Part shown: positions 9,388 through 18,615 of the stretch, piece by piece | Layout: every line of letters begins with the position of its first letter | Numbering within the stretch: position 1 is the stretch's first letter | DNA from: Candidatus Gastranaerophilales bacterium | Lineage (GTDB): Bacteria > Cyanobacteriota > Vampirovibrionia > Gastranaerophilales > Gastranaerophilaceae | Direction of reading: 5' to 3' | Assembly: GCA_944325885.1 (NCBI GenBank) | Contig: CALVBT010000005.1 | Coordinates: 1-64,000, forward strand | DNA length: 64,000 bases | Notes under the pieces: generated by a model | Told to the model about the DNA's origin: nothing | The model's database searches: none | Seen by the model: the letters and a program-made list of their open reading frames with translations, nothing else | Translations under genes and position numbers: made by a program

Positions 9388-10053
9388 ACCAAAAGCACCG
9401 TACCACTCAAAATCCTTTGGCAAAAGATTTTTTTCTGCCTGTTCAATAAAATCAAAGTCAAGAATAAGGCTCAAAGAAGCTACTACCACTACAATTAAGC
9501 TAAATACAATCCCCATTTTTGAATAACCGGAGATAAACGGAATGGTAAAATTAAAAAATGGACCTACAAGATTTATCAAATAAAGTATCATAATGGTAAA
9601 AAGCGCAGACATAATTGTTGCTCTAAATTTTGCAGTAGCCCTGATTACACCTGTTCTGTACAAAACAAGCATTACAAAAAACGCAAGAAAAGTTCCTGCC
9701 ACAGCCTGTACAACAATCCCCGGAAATTTTGCCTCAAACATCAAAGACAAACCGGCGAGCAGTACGCCCTCTGCAAAAGCATAAACAGGTGCAAGAAATT
9801 TTGCAAGTTTGGGGACAAAAGCTGTCACAATACCTGCACCCAAACCGGCAAAAAGAGCTATGCCCATTACCATCATCATTTTGTCAGCATAACCCATCAT
9901 AGCTTCATAAACTACAGCCAAAGCAGATACTGCTGCTATCAAAAGCATAACAAATGTTTTATTTATTGTTCCTTTTACTGTCATCGGTGCGCCTTCCAGC
10001 ACCTGTACAGGGCTTTCCATTCTGGAGAGCATCGGATTTGAACTTCTAAACAT
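9319..10053 (-). CDS. Bax inhibitor-1 / YccA-family membrane protein
   Basis: A 244-residue protein with seven predicted membrane helices and the family's N-terminal cytoplasmic segment (MFRSSNPMLSRMESPV), typical of the bacterial BI-1/YccA (COG4760-like) branch with an 'F.....' head before the first helix. Members are proton- or Ca2+-responsive membrane channels or modulators of membrane proteases; the role here is unknown. The start at 10053 has a GGAGG ribosome site 7 bp upstream, better than a start 42 bp further out. It is the last gene of the minus-strand chemosensory operon (34 bp after the HD gene). Its 3' end overlaps the comEC 3' end on the other strand. Confidence 0.88.
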   Translation of the reverse strand: MFRSSNPMLSRMESPVQVLEGAPMTVKGTINKTFVMLLIAAVSALAVVYEAMMGYADKMMMVMGIALFAGLGAGIVTAFVPKLAKFLAPVYAFAEGVLLAGLSLMFEAKFPGIVVQAVAGTFLAFFVMLVLYRTGVIRATAKFRATIMSALFTIMILYLINLVGPFFNFTIPFISGYSKMGIVFSLIVVVVASLSLILDFDFIEQAEKNLLPKDFEWYGAFGLMVTLVWLYVEILQLLARLRND

Positions 10054-10087
10054 ATATAACCTCCATCCTTTATTTTTAATATATATT

Positions 10088-10672
10088 TTACTCAAAAAGA
10101 AATTTTACTTTTCTTTGAAAAACTTCTTCCATCATATCTTTTTTCTTTTCTGCCATTTTTAAATTTGGCTTAAAGCCTATTGTCTTTATATACAACAGCA
10201 ATTCCGTATCATTTTGAACTGCCCTCATTCTCAGTATAAGATTTTTGTGCGGTTTGTCCAATCCGTCAGCAAGCCGTAAAATCGAACCAAGTTTTTTCAC
10301 AAGCTCCCTATTTTCATCAGAAAGCTCTGCATAATACTCATGTTTTTGTTCATCAGGGAAAGACCCTCTGTGATATCTTGCAATATTGGCAACTACAAGA
10401 GTTTCTTCTTCATCAAACCCGTCAAGCCCTTGTGCGATTATCATCTTCATCCCGTGTTTGTGATGAGATTTGCTCTCTATTGCATATCCTATATCATGGA
10501 GCAGTGCTGCTTTTTTTAAATATTCTCTTTGTCTTAAAGAAAAATTAAAGATACCTGCCTCATTGAACGCATCAAATATCATCAGGGCATATTTTTGCAC
10601 TTCTTTTGCGTGGTCATTATCTTTTACATATTCTTCCAGCATTTGTTTTTTATTTTCTGTTTCTGCCAACAT
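10088..10672 (-). CDS. HD-domain phosphohydrolase (Ppx/GppA C-terminal-like)
   Basis: This 194-residue soluble protein has an intact HD motif: LLHDIGYAI near residue 58 with the following HHKHG, an ARYHRG stretch near 103, and a late ILRLADGLD segment. This order is that of the HD domain found at the C-terminus of exopolyphosphatase/guanosine-pentaphosphatase proteins and in stand-alone homologues. Such domains hydrolyse phosphate esters or phosphoanhydrides with a divalent metal. The ASKHA phosphatase half is absent, so it is a stand-alone HD protein. It lies 23 bp after cheA and 34 bp before the YccA-like gene, so co-transcription is likely. Confidence 0.82.
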   Translation of the reverse strand: MLAETENKKQMLEEYVKDNDHAKEVQKYALMIFDAFNEAGIFNFSLRQREYLKKAALLHDIGYAIESKSHHKHGMKMIIAQGLDGFDEEETLVVANIARYHRGSFPDEQKHEYYAELSDENRELVKKLGSILRLADGLDKPHKNLILRMRAVQNDTELLLYIKTIGFKPNLKMAEKKKDMMEEVFQRKVKFLFE

Positions 10673-10695
10673 TTTAATCCCGTCTTAATTATATT

Positions 10696-13600
10696 TTAAT
10701 CGTATTTTAGCAGTTTTTCGATTACATCGAGCAAATAATCCTGATTAAAGTTAGATTTTTGGATAAAAGCGTCAACATCAGGCATATTCTTAGCCATCAG
10801 TTCCGTATCATAAGAGGATATTATTATAACAGGAATATCCTTCAATCTCTGATGACTTTTCAATTCTTTTACAAACATTCCGCCGTCCATCTCAGGCATT
10901 TCCATATCGGAAAGAATCAAATCAAACTCATCTTTGTACAAAATTTCAAAAGCTTCTCTCGGATTTTTCACCATTTCAAAGCTGTAACCCCAGTGTACAA
11001 GGATATTTTTCAACAGTTCTCTGGTTGTAATAGAGTCGTCAACAATAAGAATCTTATATTCTTTGTTAGGTTTGACGGCTGTTTTTTGCGGTTTCTGTCC
11101 GAGCAGAGGTTTTTCAACAGGAGTATAAGTGCTTTTATACAACTCTACAAGATTAAGTATCAAGCAGACATCCCCGTTTGCCAGAGTGGTAATCCCCGAA
11201 ATATTTTTGAGTTTCATAATAGGGGGTTCCAGTTTCTTTTGAAGAATATTTTGATCCCCCACAATTTTGTCCACAATTATACCCATCAGGCTGTTTTCCA
11301 CCTCAATAAGTATAACTGTTTCTTTTTCCTGTTCGGGAGATTTTATGCTGCAGGGCAGCTGCATAAGCTCGCACAATCTGAAGAGATTAACGGTTTTTCC
11401 GTCAATAACCATGGATTTTGTATCATTTCTTGTATAAATTTCAGTGTCATTAATCCACATTACACTCTTGACAGATGTCATTGGCAATGCAAAATACTGG
11501 TCAGAACATTTTACGATAAAGGCCTTTAATGTAGACATAGAAATCGGCAGCTCTATTGTAATTTTTGTTCCCTGATTCGGGATTGAGAACACTTTTACCG
11601 TTCCGTTAAGCTGGGAAATCTTTGTCTGTACGATATCAAGCCCCACCCCTCTGCCGGAAATCTCAGTGACTACCTGCTCTGTAGAAAAACCGGGCCAGAA
11701 TATGATGTTCATAATCTGTTCCGCAGACAGATAGTTTGCCTCTTTTGGGGTAATCAGATTTTTTTCTATGGCTCTTTTTACAATTTTTTCTAAATCAATG
11801 CCCCTGCCGTCATCATGCACCTCGATAACAATTTTGTTTTGCAGGCTTCTTGCAATAAGATAAATCTTTCCTTTAGGCGATTTTCCCGCAGCTATACGCT
11901 CCTGAGGAGTTTCGATTCCGTGGTCAATGGAGTTTCTTATTATATGCATCAAAGGAGCTTTGATTTCTTCAATAACCTTTTTGTCCGCACTTGTTTCGCT
12001 ACCGGAAATCAAAAGCTCAATATCCTTGCCCGTATCTTTAGAAATATCTCTTATCATTCTCGGGAACATGTGAAAAATAGTCGCAAGAGGCAATACACGG
12101 ATGTTTTTAACCATACTTTCCAGCTGGGTGATGATTAAATTCATCTTTGTATCTTCTTCGTCCACTGATTTTTGCAGACTGAGAATTTTATTGTTCAATT
12201 TTACTATTTTTGCAGAGTTTTCCTGAAAAATAGAATAAATCTGTTTGCTGAACACAGAAAGTGTAGAATAGTCTACTTTATCAGCAGTGTTGAGATATTT
12301 TCTGTCATAGTATTTTATAAAACTCTGCGATTTGTGGTTAAAATTTCGCCATTCAGTGAGTTCGGCCAGTATGCCCTCCAGCTCGGAAACATTTTTTTTG
12401 TGTTTGATTCTCCCGATAATAAGCTCGCCCACCTGATTTACCAGCCTGTCGAGTTTTTTGGAATCAACACGCAATGTCCTGATAGAAGTAGTTTCAAAAG
12501 AATTGAAAAAGTCCTGCGCCTTTTTAACCGGCAAAGAAGACTCATCAAGAGTAGTACTCAACGAAGAAAGCGGATTTATTGAAGAGTTCAAATCCAGCAT
12601 CTGTTTAATAATATCCAGCCTTTGCAAAACAAGAGAAACGTCTTCTTCCTCTTCTTTTGTGTCGAGGATGAGTTTTTCTACGGAAGAAAAGCTCTGTTTT
12701 AAGATATTTATCACTTCTTTTTCCGGAAGATTATTGCTGTTTTTGACAACATTAAGAATCTCCTCGAGTTTGTGAGAGATATCCGCTACCTCTTTTTTGT
12801 TGCTGAGTTCGATAAGAGCATCTATAGCAACATGCAAAGCAGGTATCTGGCTGAGATTGTTCTCCAATTTGTTCAGCCCGTCTTTGATAAAATCGATTTT
12901 TTCAATAAAACTGCTGTTTACAGAGTTTTCATTTCCGTTATTATCAGGTGTTTCTGAATTCTGAGCATTTTGCTGCTCGTCACTTTTTAGTTTTTTAGAA
13001 AGCTGTCCCTTTAAATCAAACCTTTCTATCTCAAGTTCCTGATAAATTTTATTCAAAAAATTCACTATATTCGTGAGTTTGTCGTCCAGTTCTTTGATTT
13101 CTTCTTCTGTCATGATATTGGAATTGTGCATGACAAAGCTGATTTTGGCTTCTATATTTTTGATTTCGTTTTTTATATCAAAATATCTTGTTTCGTCAAA
13201 TTGCTCGGAAAGCTGCTTTATTATATCTTCAAAAGTTTCTATATAAGAAGAACCCTCCTGACCGACCATATTTTGCAGCATCAAAGAAGCTTCCGACAAA
13301 AGAGCATTGATTGTGACAGCTTTTTTGGCAAAGGCCTTTGTCTTTTTGTTTTCAGCAGAAGAATGAGCAATTTTTTTATTATCGGTCTTTGATTCTTCTG
13401 TTTGAGGAGTTTTATCCTCAGGGATTTGAGAAGATTTTAAAAGTTCATCAATGTAGTCTATCTGTTTTTGAATATCATCCGTATAATACTCTTTTTTCAG
13501 CTTTACGGATTCTTGTATCAATTCCGAAAGCAAATCAGTTGACCTATACAACGCATCGATAATCTCTCTGTTTATGACAATTTTATTTTCCTTTGCCATC

Positions 13601-13830
13601 CCGAGTACGTCTTCGGCCTTGTGAGCAAGACGCTGTATGTTGTTGAACCCTATCATCCTTGCTGCACCTTTTAGCGAGTGTGCATCTCTGAACAAATAAA
13701 CAAGAAGCTCCTTGTTATTAGGGCTGGTTTCCAGCTGCAGAAGATTATTATTCATTTTTTGAATGATTTCTTCAGTTTCGCTCCTGAATATATTTAAAAT
13801 TTCTTCAAACTCTTCCGGCAGAAAATCCAT
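10696..13830 (-). CDS. cheA: CheA histidine kinase-response regulator hybrid
   Basis: A 1044-residue chemosensory kinase. Domains in order: Hpt phosphotransfer (His51 in DAHSLKGAARM); a long linker with helical segments (~120-440); dimerisation (~450-590); an HATPase domain with the N-box LMHIIRNSIDHGIETP and G-boxes DDGRGID and GRGVGLDIV; a CheW-like domain (~760-890); and a C-terminal receiver domain (~915-1040) with VDDS and the phospho-accepting Asp in LILSDMEMPEMDG. This hybrid plan resembles PilL/ChpA or FrzE kinases that control type IV pili and gliding rather than flagella. It is 21 bp after the receptor gene. No CheR, CheB or separate CheY is in the window, so output may run through its own receiver domain. 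Confidence 0.95.
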   Translation of the reverse strand: MDFLPEEFEEILNIFRSETEEIIQKMNNNLLQLETSPNNKELLVYLFRDAHSLKGAARMIGFNNIQRLAHKAEDVLGMAKENKIVINREIIDALYRSTDLLSELIQESVKLKKEYYTDDIQKQIDYIDELLKSSQIPEDKTPQTEESKTDNKKIAHSSAENKKTKAFAKKAVTINALLSEASLMLQNMVGQEGSSYIETFEDIIKQLSEQFDETRYFDIKNEIKNIEAKISFVMHNSNIMTEEEIKELDDKLTNIVNFLNKIYQELEIERFDLKGQLSKKLKSDEQQNAQNSETPDNNGNENSVNSSFIEKIDFIKDGLNKLENNLSQIPALHVAIDALIELSNKKEVADISHKLEEILNVVKNSNNLPEKEVINILKQSFSSVEKLILDTKEEEEDVSLVLQRLDIIKQMLDLNSSINPLSSLSTTLDESSLPVKKAQDFFNSFETTSIRTLRVDSKKLDRLVNQVGELIIGRIKHKKNVSELEGILAELTEWRNFNHKSQSFIKYYDRKYLNTADKVDYSTLSVFSKQIYSIFQENSAKIVKLNNKILSLQKSVDEEDTKMNLIITQLESMVKNIRVLPLATIFHMFPRMIRDISKDTGKDIELLISGSETSADKKVIEEIKAPLMHIIRNSIDHGIETPQERIAAGKSPKGKIYLIARSLQNKIVIEVHDDGRGIDLEKIVKRAIEKNLITPKEANYLSAEQIMNIIFWPGFSTEQVVTEISGRGVGLDIVQTKISQLNGTVKVFSIPNQGTKITIELPISMSTLKAFIVKCSDQYFALPMTSVKSVMWINDTEIYTRNDTKSMVIDGKTVNLFRLCELMQLPCSIKSPEQEKETVILIEVENSLMGIIVDKIVGDQNILQKKLEPPIMKLKNISGITTLANGDVCLILNLVELYKSTYTPVEKPLLGQKPQKTAVKPNKEYKILIVDDSITTRELLKNILVHWGYSFEMVKNPREAFEILYKDEFDLILSDMEMPEMDGGMFVKELKSHQRLKDIPVIIISSYDTELMAKNMPDVDAFIQKSNFNQDYLLDVIEKLLKYD

Positions 13831-13851
13831 TTATTTATACCATGTTAAGTT

Positions 13852-14862
13852 TTATACGTTTTTTAAATTCTTAATATTTTCAATATTAGAATTAATTGTA
13901 TCAATCACCTCAGCAATATCAGTAGAGCTTTCTTTTATGTTTTTGATAACCTCTGTGGAAATTTTTTCCTGATTTTCCGAGTTGAAAGAAACATTTTCAA
14001 TAAACTTCATCAAACTTGTGAGTGCTTCGTTAAGGACATTAAAGTTTTCTTCAATATTTCCGGCCAGTTTTACACCTGTTTCAATCTCTTTGCTGCCTTC
14101 TTCCGTAGCCATAACAGTAGAGTTTGTTGTGTGCTGAATATCGTTAATCAACGAAGCAATTTTTGTTGTTGCCTGTTTTGATTCATCGGCCAGTTTTCTG
14201 ATTTCGCCTGCTACTACAGCAAAACCCTTGCCGTGTTCACCGGCTCTTGCTGCTTCTACAGCTGCATTCAATGCCAGCATGTTTGTTTGTTCCGCAATAT
14301 CTTCAACAAGCCCGATGATTGAGCCGATTTGCTGGATATATTCACTCAATTCGAGAATCAATTCTGCAATAATCTGGATACGCTGTTTTAGAACAATCAT
14401 CTTGTCTATATTTGCCTGTACAGGCTTTTGTTCAATATCAGTATTTTTTAAAGATTGAGCGACATTATGCAAAATCTCTTTTGAGCTTTGCTTTAGAGAA
14501 AAAGACATTGATTTTATCTTATCAATGTTATTTGCAGTCTGTTTGAATGTGCCGTCGTATTTTACAATTGCATTTTTCTGATTCAAAGCCTGCTCTATTA
14601 TTTCTGATGCGGAGTCAGAAAATTTTAATTCCTTTTTGTGGATTTCTTTTCTCAATTCTTTCAAAATCCAAATTCTCGTCAGAGTATACTGTACGAGATA
14701 CAAAACAAACAAAATACCTACACCGGTAAGTACAAGAGGCGACCACTCATTGCTGACAGAAACAAAAATAACAAGAACCAGAAGCAGCACCAAAAACACA
14801 GTGTCAAGGGCAAACTTTATATTGGATTTTTTCATATATTTAGATTCTTCGTGGCGGCTCAT
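13852..14862 (-). CDS. Methyl-accepting chemotaxis protein lacking a large sensor domain
   Basis: A 336-residue receptor with two adjacent membrane helices (~residues 16-58) separated by only a few periplasmic residues. A cytoplasmic helical bundle follows, with the conserved hairpin tip [20 protein letters not shown]. No HAMP or ligand-binding domain is evident, so the signal may be sensed in the membrane or cytoplasm. AGAGGA precedes the ATG at 14862. It is the first gene of the operon receptor-cheA-HD-YccA, and it is divergent from the CheW gene; the 108-bp gap between them should hold both promoters. Confidence 0.93.
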   Translation of the reverse strand: MSRHEESKYMKKSNIKFALDTVFLVLLLVLVIFVSVSNEWSPLVLTGVGILFVLYLVQYTLTRIWILKELRKEIHKKELKFSDSASEIIEQALNQKNAIVKYDGTFKQTANNIDKIKSMSFSLKQSSKEILHNVAQSLKNTDIEQKPVQANIDKMIVLKQRIQIIAELILELSEYIQQIGSIIGLVEDIAEQTNMLALNAAVEAARAGEHGKGFAVVAGEIRKLADESKQATTKIASLINDIQHTTNSTVMATEEGSKEIETGVKLAGNIEENFNVLNEALTSLMKFIENVSFNSENQEKISTEVIKNIKESSTDIAEVIDTINSNIENIKNLKNV

Positions 14863-14970
14863 AATAATTCCTCTTAACTCCCTTGTTATTTTTATTAAAA
14901 ATGCAATATAATTATTTTATTACAAATTTGTGTTTGAGCCAAGTACTGTACACAGGAAATAGTAGATATA

Positions 14971-16014
14971 ATGGAAATTACAAAACCGCTGTTGACAATC
15001 GAAGACCCTGACAATCTTCACCTATGTTTTGTGCTGGATGACAAGACCTACGCCTTTAAAGCAAAAAATGTGCTGGAAGTAACCACACTGCCGCTTATAA
15101 ACGAGCCTCAAAAACTCCCCGAATATATTGTAGGTATCCTAAATTACAATGATTTGTTTATAAACGTTATTGATATAAGAAAAATATTTGACCTTCCGCA
15201 AAAGAACTATGAACTCTCTAACAAAATAATCATACTCAAAGGCGAAGAATCCCTTATTGCCGTAATCACTGATGAAGTAACAGACTTTTTTACGGCACAT
15301 CCCGCCAAAATACAAAGAGTCATGGGCGAAAGCTTTAACAACATTGTAAAAACCTTCTACAAACTCAATGACGAAGTAATAAACATTATAGATATTCCGA
15401 GTCTTGAAGAAACAATTAAAAAAGCTCAGTTTCAAGAAAACACCACAAACTACAAAGACATGTTCCCCCATGACGAAGAGTCTATCTGTATTTTGCAAAA
15501 GAGAAGAAACGACATTGCAAAAATCCCTGCAATGAACCTTGATGCGGATATTTACGGCAAAGACCAGTATATTATCTTCAAACTGGCAGAACATACTTAT
15601 TGTATCTATTCGCTGTTTGTAAAAGAACTTATTAACCTCAAAAATTTCCCCGTGACAAAAATCCCGTACACTCCGAATTTCATTACAGGAATAATAAACC
15701 TGAAAGGGAATTTTTATACAGTCATAGACCTTAAAAAATTTATAAATCTGGAATACGAAACACAAGAACCGCCTCAGGAAAAAGAAGGAAAAATTATCGT
15801 TGTAGAATCAACAGAGCTAAAGCTAGCTCTTCTTGTCGATGACATAATAAACATCATAAACATCTCAAAAGAAGATATAGACACAAAAAACGACATGAAA
15901 CTCGACAACATGTTTATCAAAGCAGAAGCCTATATCAACAACAAGGTTTACAATATCCTTAACATAGACAAACTGATAAATGACAAAAGACTCTACGTGG
16001 ACGCCTCTTCATAA
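14971..16014 (+). CDS. Tandem double CheW-domain coupling protein
   Basis: The 347-residue protein holds two CheW-like domains, about residues 12-150 and 185-335. Both carry the family's recurring 'F.LDDKTYA/F.LAEHTYC ... GI.N..G.....IDLRK' pattern: YIVGILNYNDLFINVIDIRK in the first and FITGIINLKGNFYTVIDLKK in the second. CheW proteins bridge receptors and CheA in arrays; double-CheW proteins are found in pilus and gliding systems, as well as some CheV-like ones, but no receiver domain is present here. It is divergent from the receptor-cheA operon and clearly belongs to that system. Confidence 0.9.
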   Translation: MEITKPLLTIEDPDNLHLCFVLDDKTYAFKAKNVLEVTTLPLINEPQKLPEYIVGILNYNDLFINVIDIRKIFDLPQKNYELSNKIIILKGEESLIAVITDEVTDFFTAHPAKIQRVMGESFNNIVKTFYKLNDEVINIIDIPSLEETIKKAQFQENTTNYKDMFPHDEESICILQKRRNDIAKIPAMNLDADIYGKDQYIIFKLAEHTYCIYSLFVKELINLKNFPVTKIPYTPNFITGIINLKGNFYTVIDLKKFINLEYETQEPPQEKEGKIIVVESTELKLALLVDDIINIINISKEDIDTKNDMKLDNMFIKAEAYINNKVYNILNIDKLINDKRLYVDASS

Positions 16015-16032
16015 AATTTATTTGAACAAAAT

Positions 16033-16060
16033 AAAAAAAACCGTCGGCAATAACCGGCGG
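16033..16060 (-). terminator. Orphan intrinsic terminator on the minus strand
   Basis: Read on the minus strand, CCGCCGG-TTATTG-CCGACGG forms a 7-bp stem (one G-U pair) followed by eight T. On the plus strand there is no T run. No minus-strand protein gene lies upstream of it. Confidence 0.75.
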
Positions 16061-16098
16061 CCATAAAGTAAACAGTTTACGAGTGAGAGTGGAATATG
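16033..16098 (-). ncRNA. Candidate small RNA ending at the orphan terminator
   Basis: Between the CheW gene and the next plus-strand gene, the minus strand offers a TATAAG -10-like box (16110-16105), a perfect GTAAAC-A/T-GTTTAC palindrome (16068-16080) and the intrinsic terminator at 16060-16033. Together these predict a ~65-nt RNA with two hairpins. The -35 region is poor and there is no direct evidence of transcription; its 3' end points toward the cheW 3' end. Confidence 0.35.
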
Positions 16099-16205
16099 CA
16101 CAGTCTTATAGTATTAAATTTTTAAAATTTCTTGAATTACCCTGTTGTATAAAAATATTTATTATTAGGATATAATTTGTACAGGAATTGTAAGGGAGAG
16201 ATTTT

Positions 16206-18377
16206 ATGTTATTTTTTATATCCTTTTTCATGGTGCTTTTATCTTCTTATCTTTTTGCAAGCACTGTCTGTGCAAACAATGAAGAGAAAAAACCCAAAGG
16301 CCCCTGTACCCCTTTAATCTGGTACATAACAATGTTTGCTCAGGTCGTAGTAAGTTTTGAATTTTTATCTTTATTCAAAGCAATAAAAGAACCTAATGTC
16401 CTGATAATAAATGTATTGTTTCTTATTGCAGCAATACTTTTCTGGAACAAAAACAAAAGACCTCTGTACATTCCAAAAATAAAAGAAACTCTCCAAAAAA
16501 TCACAAAAGCCCTGAAAAGGGACAAATTCCTTGCAATCATGGCCGCCGGCTTTGTATTTATGATTGTCTGCACAATACTTTTGAACTTATTTTTGCCGGT
16601 AGTAGGCGGAGATGCTCTATCATACCATCTTAACAGAGCCTCTTACTGGCTGCATCAGGGCAGTCTGAATCATTTTACTATCTGTGATGACAGAAACCTT
16701 GTTATGCCGATAAATTCAGAAATCTTATATTTGTGGAACCTTTTATTCTTCAAAAACGACTACGGACTGTATTTTATTGCCTTCAGCGGAATGATTACAT
16801 CGCTGTTTTGTGTTTACAACATACTTGAGTATTTTAATTTTTCAGAAAGAAGAAAAGTCTGGAGTGTCTTGATACTGTCTGCGTTTGCATCAGTTATGGG
16901 ACAGGCCACCAGTCTGGAAACAGATGTGTTTATAGGCGGAATAATTTTAGCTTCTATTACTCTGTTTTTGTTCGCACTAAAAGAAAAAAACATAGTCTTT
17001 CTCTTCTTTTCGTCACTCGCTTATGCTCTTGCAATGGGAACAAAATCTCCGGCAATCATAGCTTTCCCCGGTGTATTTTTGTTAATGACTTACTTTGCAT
17101 ACAGAAAATGTAAAAAAGAGGCATACAAACCGCTGATTACATTCTTAGGATTTTTAGCACTCAACTTTATTATATTTTCTAGCTACAACTACGTGCTTAA
17201 CTTTATTGATTTTGGCGACCCGCTCGGGTCTGAATCTTCCAAAGCCATACACGGTTTTAGAGGCGGAATAAAAGCATTTGTAGCAAATTACATCAGATAT
17301 ATATTCATGATGTTTGATTTTTCAGGCTTTAGATACAGCGATTATGTAGGAGAACATATCACAAACGCCAGACAGGCAATATTGACCTTCCTTCACATTC
17401 CTGCTGATTTGGGTGTGGAAATGGCTGACAACAACGAGGTAAACAACAGACTGCTTAACGTAAAAATGGGTACAGGACTTTTAGGATTCCTGTTATTTTT
17501 ACCGTCCGCTGTCACTGCAATAATCCTTGGCATAATCAGAAAAACAAACAAAAAAATCAATGCTCTTTTTGCATTCGGCGCAATGTTTTTTATAAATATT
17601 GCATTTTTGTCCTGCACCATAGCATATATGGTATTCAGCGTCAGATTTTTGACATTTCTTGTAGTATTGTCCTCACCGGTTCTGGCTCTGTCATATTTAA
17701 AGAAAAACAGCATAATAAAACTATTAATTTTATTTTTTGCAATGTCATATTTCCTTGTTATGTCAACAAATATGACAGGACGTGGTTTTGGCTCCATTGC
17801 AAAAGTTATACTCGAAGAAAAAACTCTTAATGATGCAAGAGAACGCATCAGAGATTCAATGTACGTAGGATTTGAAGGCACAAGACAGTTTGTGTACATC
17901 CGTGATTTTATTAAATCCACTCCAAAAGGCACATCTTTTGCAGTATTTCCTGCAATAACAGAAATGTATCCGATAGATATACTAAACAGCCACGGCTGGA
18001 AAGTAGATACACTGCTGCCTGAAAAAGCGGAACAATATGATTATTCAAAATATGATTATGTTGTGACAATGGACAAAATATTAGTCAGCACAGTGCTTTT
18101 GAAAAAGACAAAAGACATGGTTGTGGAATATAAAGTTAACGAAAAAGGTGATGCTTATTACCCGAGCTACAGACCGTTTACCTGTGTATATGAACTGCAC
18201 GGCAGCGGATTTTATACAAACGGAACAAAAGGAAGAACAATCATGGATTCCAGATGTTTTATAGACATTCCTTTCTTTGAACAAAGAGGATTCCGTGCGG
18301 AAAAAGGATTCAACCTTGTGGCTGACAATCCGAGAGATTCTCACTTTATGACAATATATAAAAATATGAAGAAATAA
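16206..18377 (+). CDS. Multi-pass membrane protein, GT-C glycosyltransferase-like
   Basis: A 723-residue protein with about 11-12 hydrophobic helices over residues 1-520 and a soluble C-terminal domain (~545-723). After the third helix comes a loop with GGDALSYHLNRASYWLHQGS, the 'D.l.YHl.r...W...gsl' signature of GT39/GT83-like enzymes that use polyprenyl-phosphate sugars at the outer face of the membrane; the loop Asp would be catalytic. Substrate and acceptor are unknown; surface polysaccharide or protein glycosylation is plausible. The ATG has GGGAGA 6 bp upstream. The gene ends 22 bp before the riboswitch helix P1. Confidence 0.75.
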   Translation: MLFFISFFMVLLSSYLFASTVCANNEEKKPKGPCTPLIWYITMFAQVVVSFEFLSLFKAIKEPNVLIINVLFLIAAILFWNKNKRPLYIPKIKETLQKITKALKRDKFLAIMAAGFVFMIVCTILLNLFLPVVGGDALSYHLNRASYWLHQGSLNHFTICDDRNLVMPINSEILYLWNLLFFKNDYGLYFIAFSGMITSLFCVYNILEYFNFSERRKVWSVLILSAFASVMGQATSLETDVFIGGIILASITLFLFALKEKNIVFLFFSSLAYALAMGTKSPAIIAFPGVFLLMTYFAYRKCKKEAYKPLITFLGFLALNFIIFSSYNYVLNFIDFGDPLGSESSKAIHGFRGGIKAFVANYIRYIFMMFDFSGFRYSDYVGEHITNARQAILTFLHIPADLGVEMADNNEVNNRLLNVKMGTGLLGFLLFLPSAVTAIILGIIRKTNKKINALFAFGAMFFINIAFLSCTIAYMVFSVRFLTFLVVLSSPVLALSYLKKNSIIKLLILFFAMSYFLVMSTNMTGRGFGSIAKVILEEKTLNDARERIRDSMYVGFEGTRQFVYIRDFIKSTPKGTSFAVFPAITEMYPIDILNSHGWKVDTLLPEKAEQYDYSKYDYVVTMDKILVSTVLLKKTKDMVVEYKVNEKGDAYYPSYRPFTCVYELHGSGFYTNGTKGRTIMDSRCFIDIPFFEQRGFRAEKGFNLVADNPRDSHFMTIYKNMKK

Positions 18378-18399
18378 AATTGACACTGATTTTTGTCAA

Positions 18400-18520
18400 C
18401 CGTACAATCATGAAAGAAGGAAACGGGGTGAAACTCCCCGGCTGAGCCGCAGCCGTATAGCCGGAATACTTTATAAAATCACCATTGCTTCGGGATTTAG
18501 GCATGGGGTCATAAATACGG
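18400..18520 (+). promoter_or_regulatory. Cobalamin (B12) riboswitch
   Basis: The conserved elements of the cobalamin aptamer occur in the right order. P1 is CCGTA (18400-18404) / TACGG (18516-18520). Next comes the TGAAAGAAGGAAAC box, then GGGGTGAAACTCCCC (18425-18439), equivalent to the GGTG..AA.TCC hairpin. GGCTGAGCCGCAGCCGTA (18440-18457) equals the 'aCtGnCCCGCnaCtGT' junction core. CACCATTG..GGGATTTAGG corresponds to the CCACTG/GGGAAGG arm, and GTCATAAATAC (18509-18519) to the 3' 'AGYCAGGAtAC' strand. The last element has one extra base compared with the usual consensus. I could not run a covariance model, but the core match is close. Confidence 0.82.
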
Positions 18521-18542
18521 ATTTTAAAATTTCCGTTCCTGT

Positions 18543-18604
18543 CCTGCAATAGTTCCGGCGCAATAAAAAAGAAGCAAAGGCAAAGCAAAGGAATTAAGCA
18601 GGGA
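18543..18604 (+). promoter_or_regulatory. Possible ribosome-site-masking expression platform
   Basis: CCTGCAAT (18543-18550) can pair with ATT(AA)GCAGG (18593-18602), which overlaps the GCAGGGA ribosome site of the ATG at 18616. No T-run terminator is visible between aptamer and gene, so control would be at translation (inference). Confidence 0.45.
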
Positions 18605-18615
18605 AAAAGTTTTTT

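Noticed and set aside
10759-11529. 256-residue open frame on the plus strand inside cheA
   Set aside because: Mirror of the cheA coding region; His/Phe/Asn-rich, no homology pattern, no start signal.
15139-15765. 208-residue minus-strand frame inside the CheW gene
   Set aside because: Antisense shadow of two well-conserved CheW domains; Phe/Tyr/Cys-rich and without a ribosome site.
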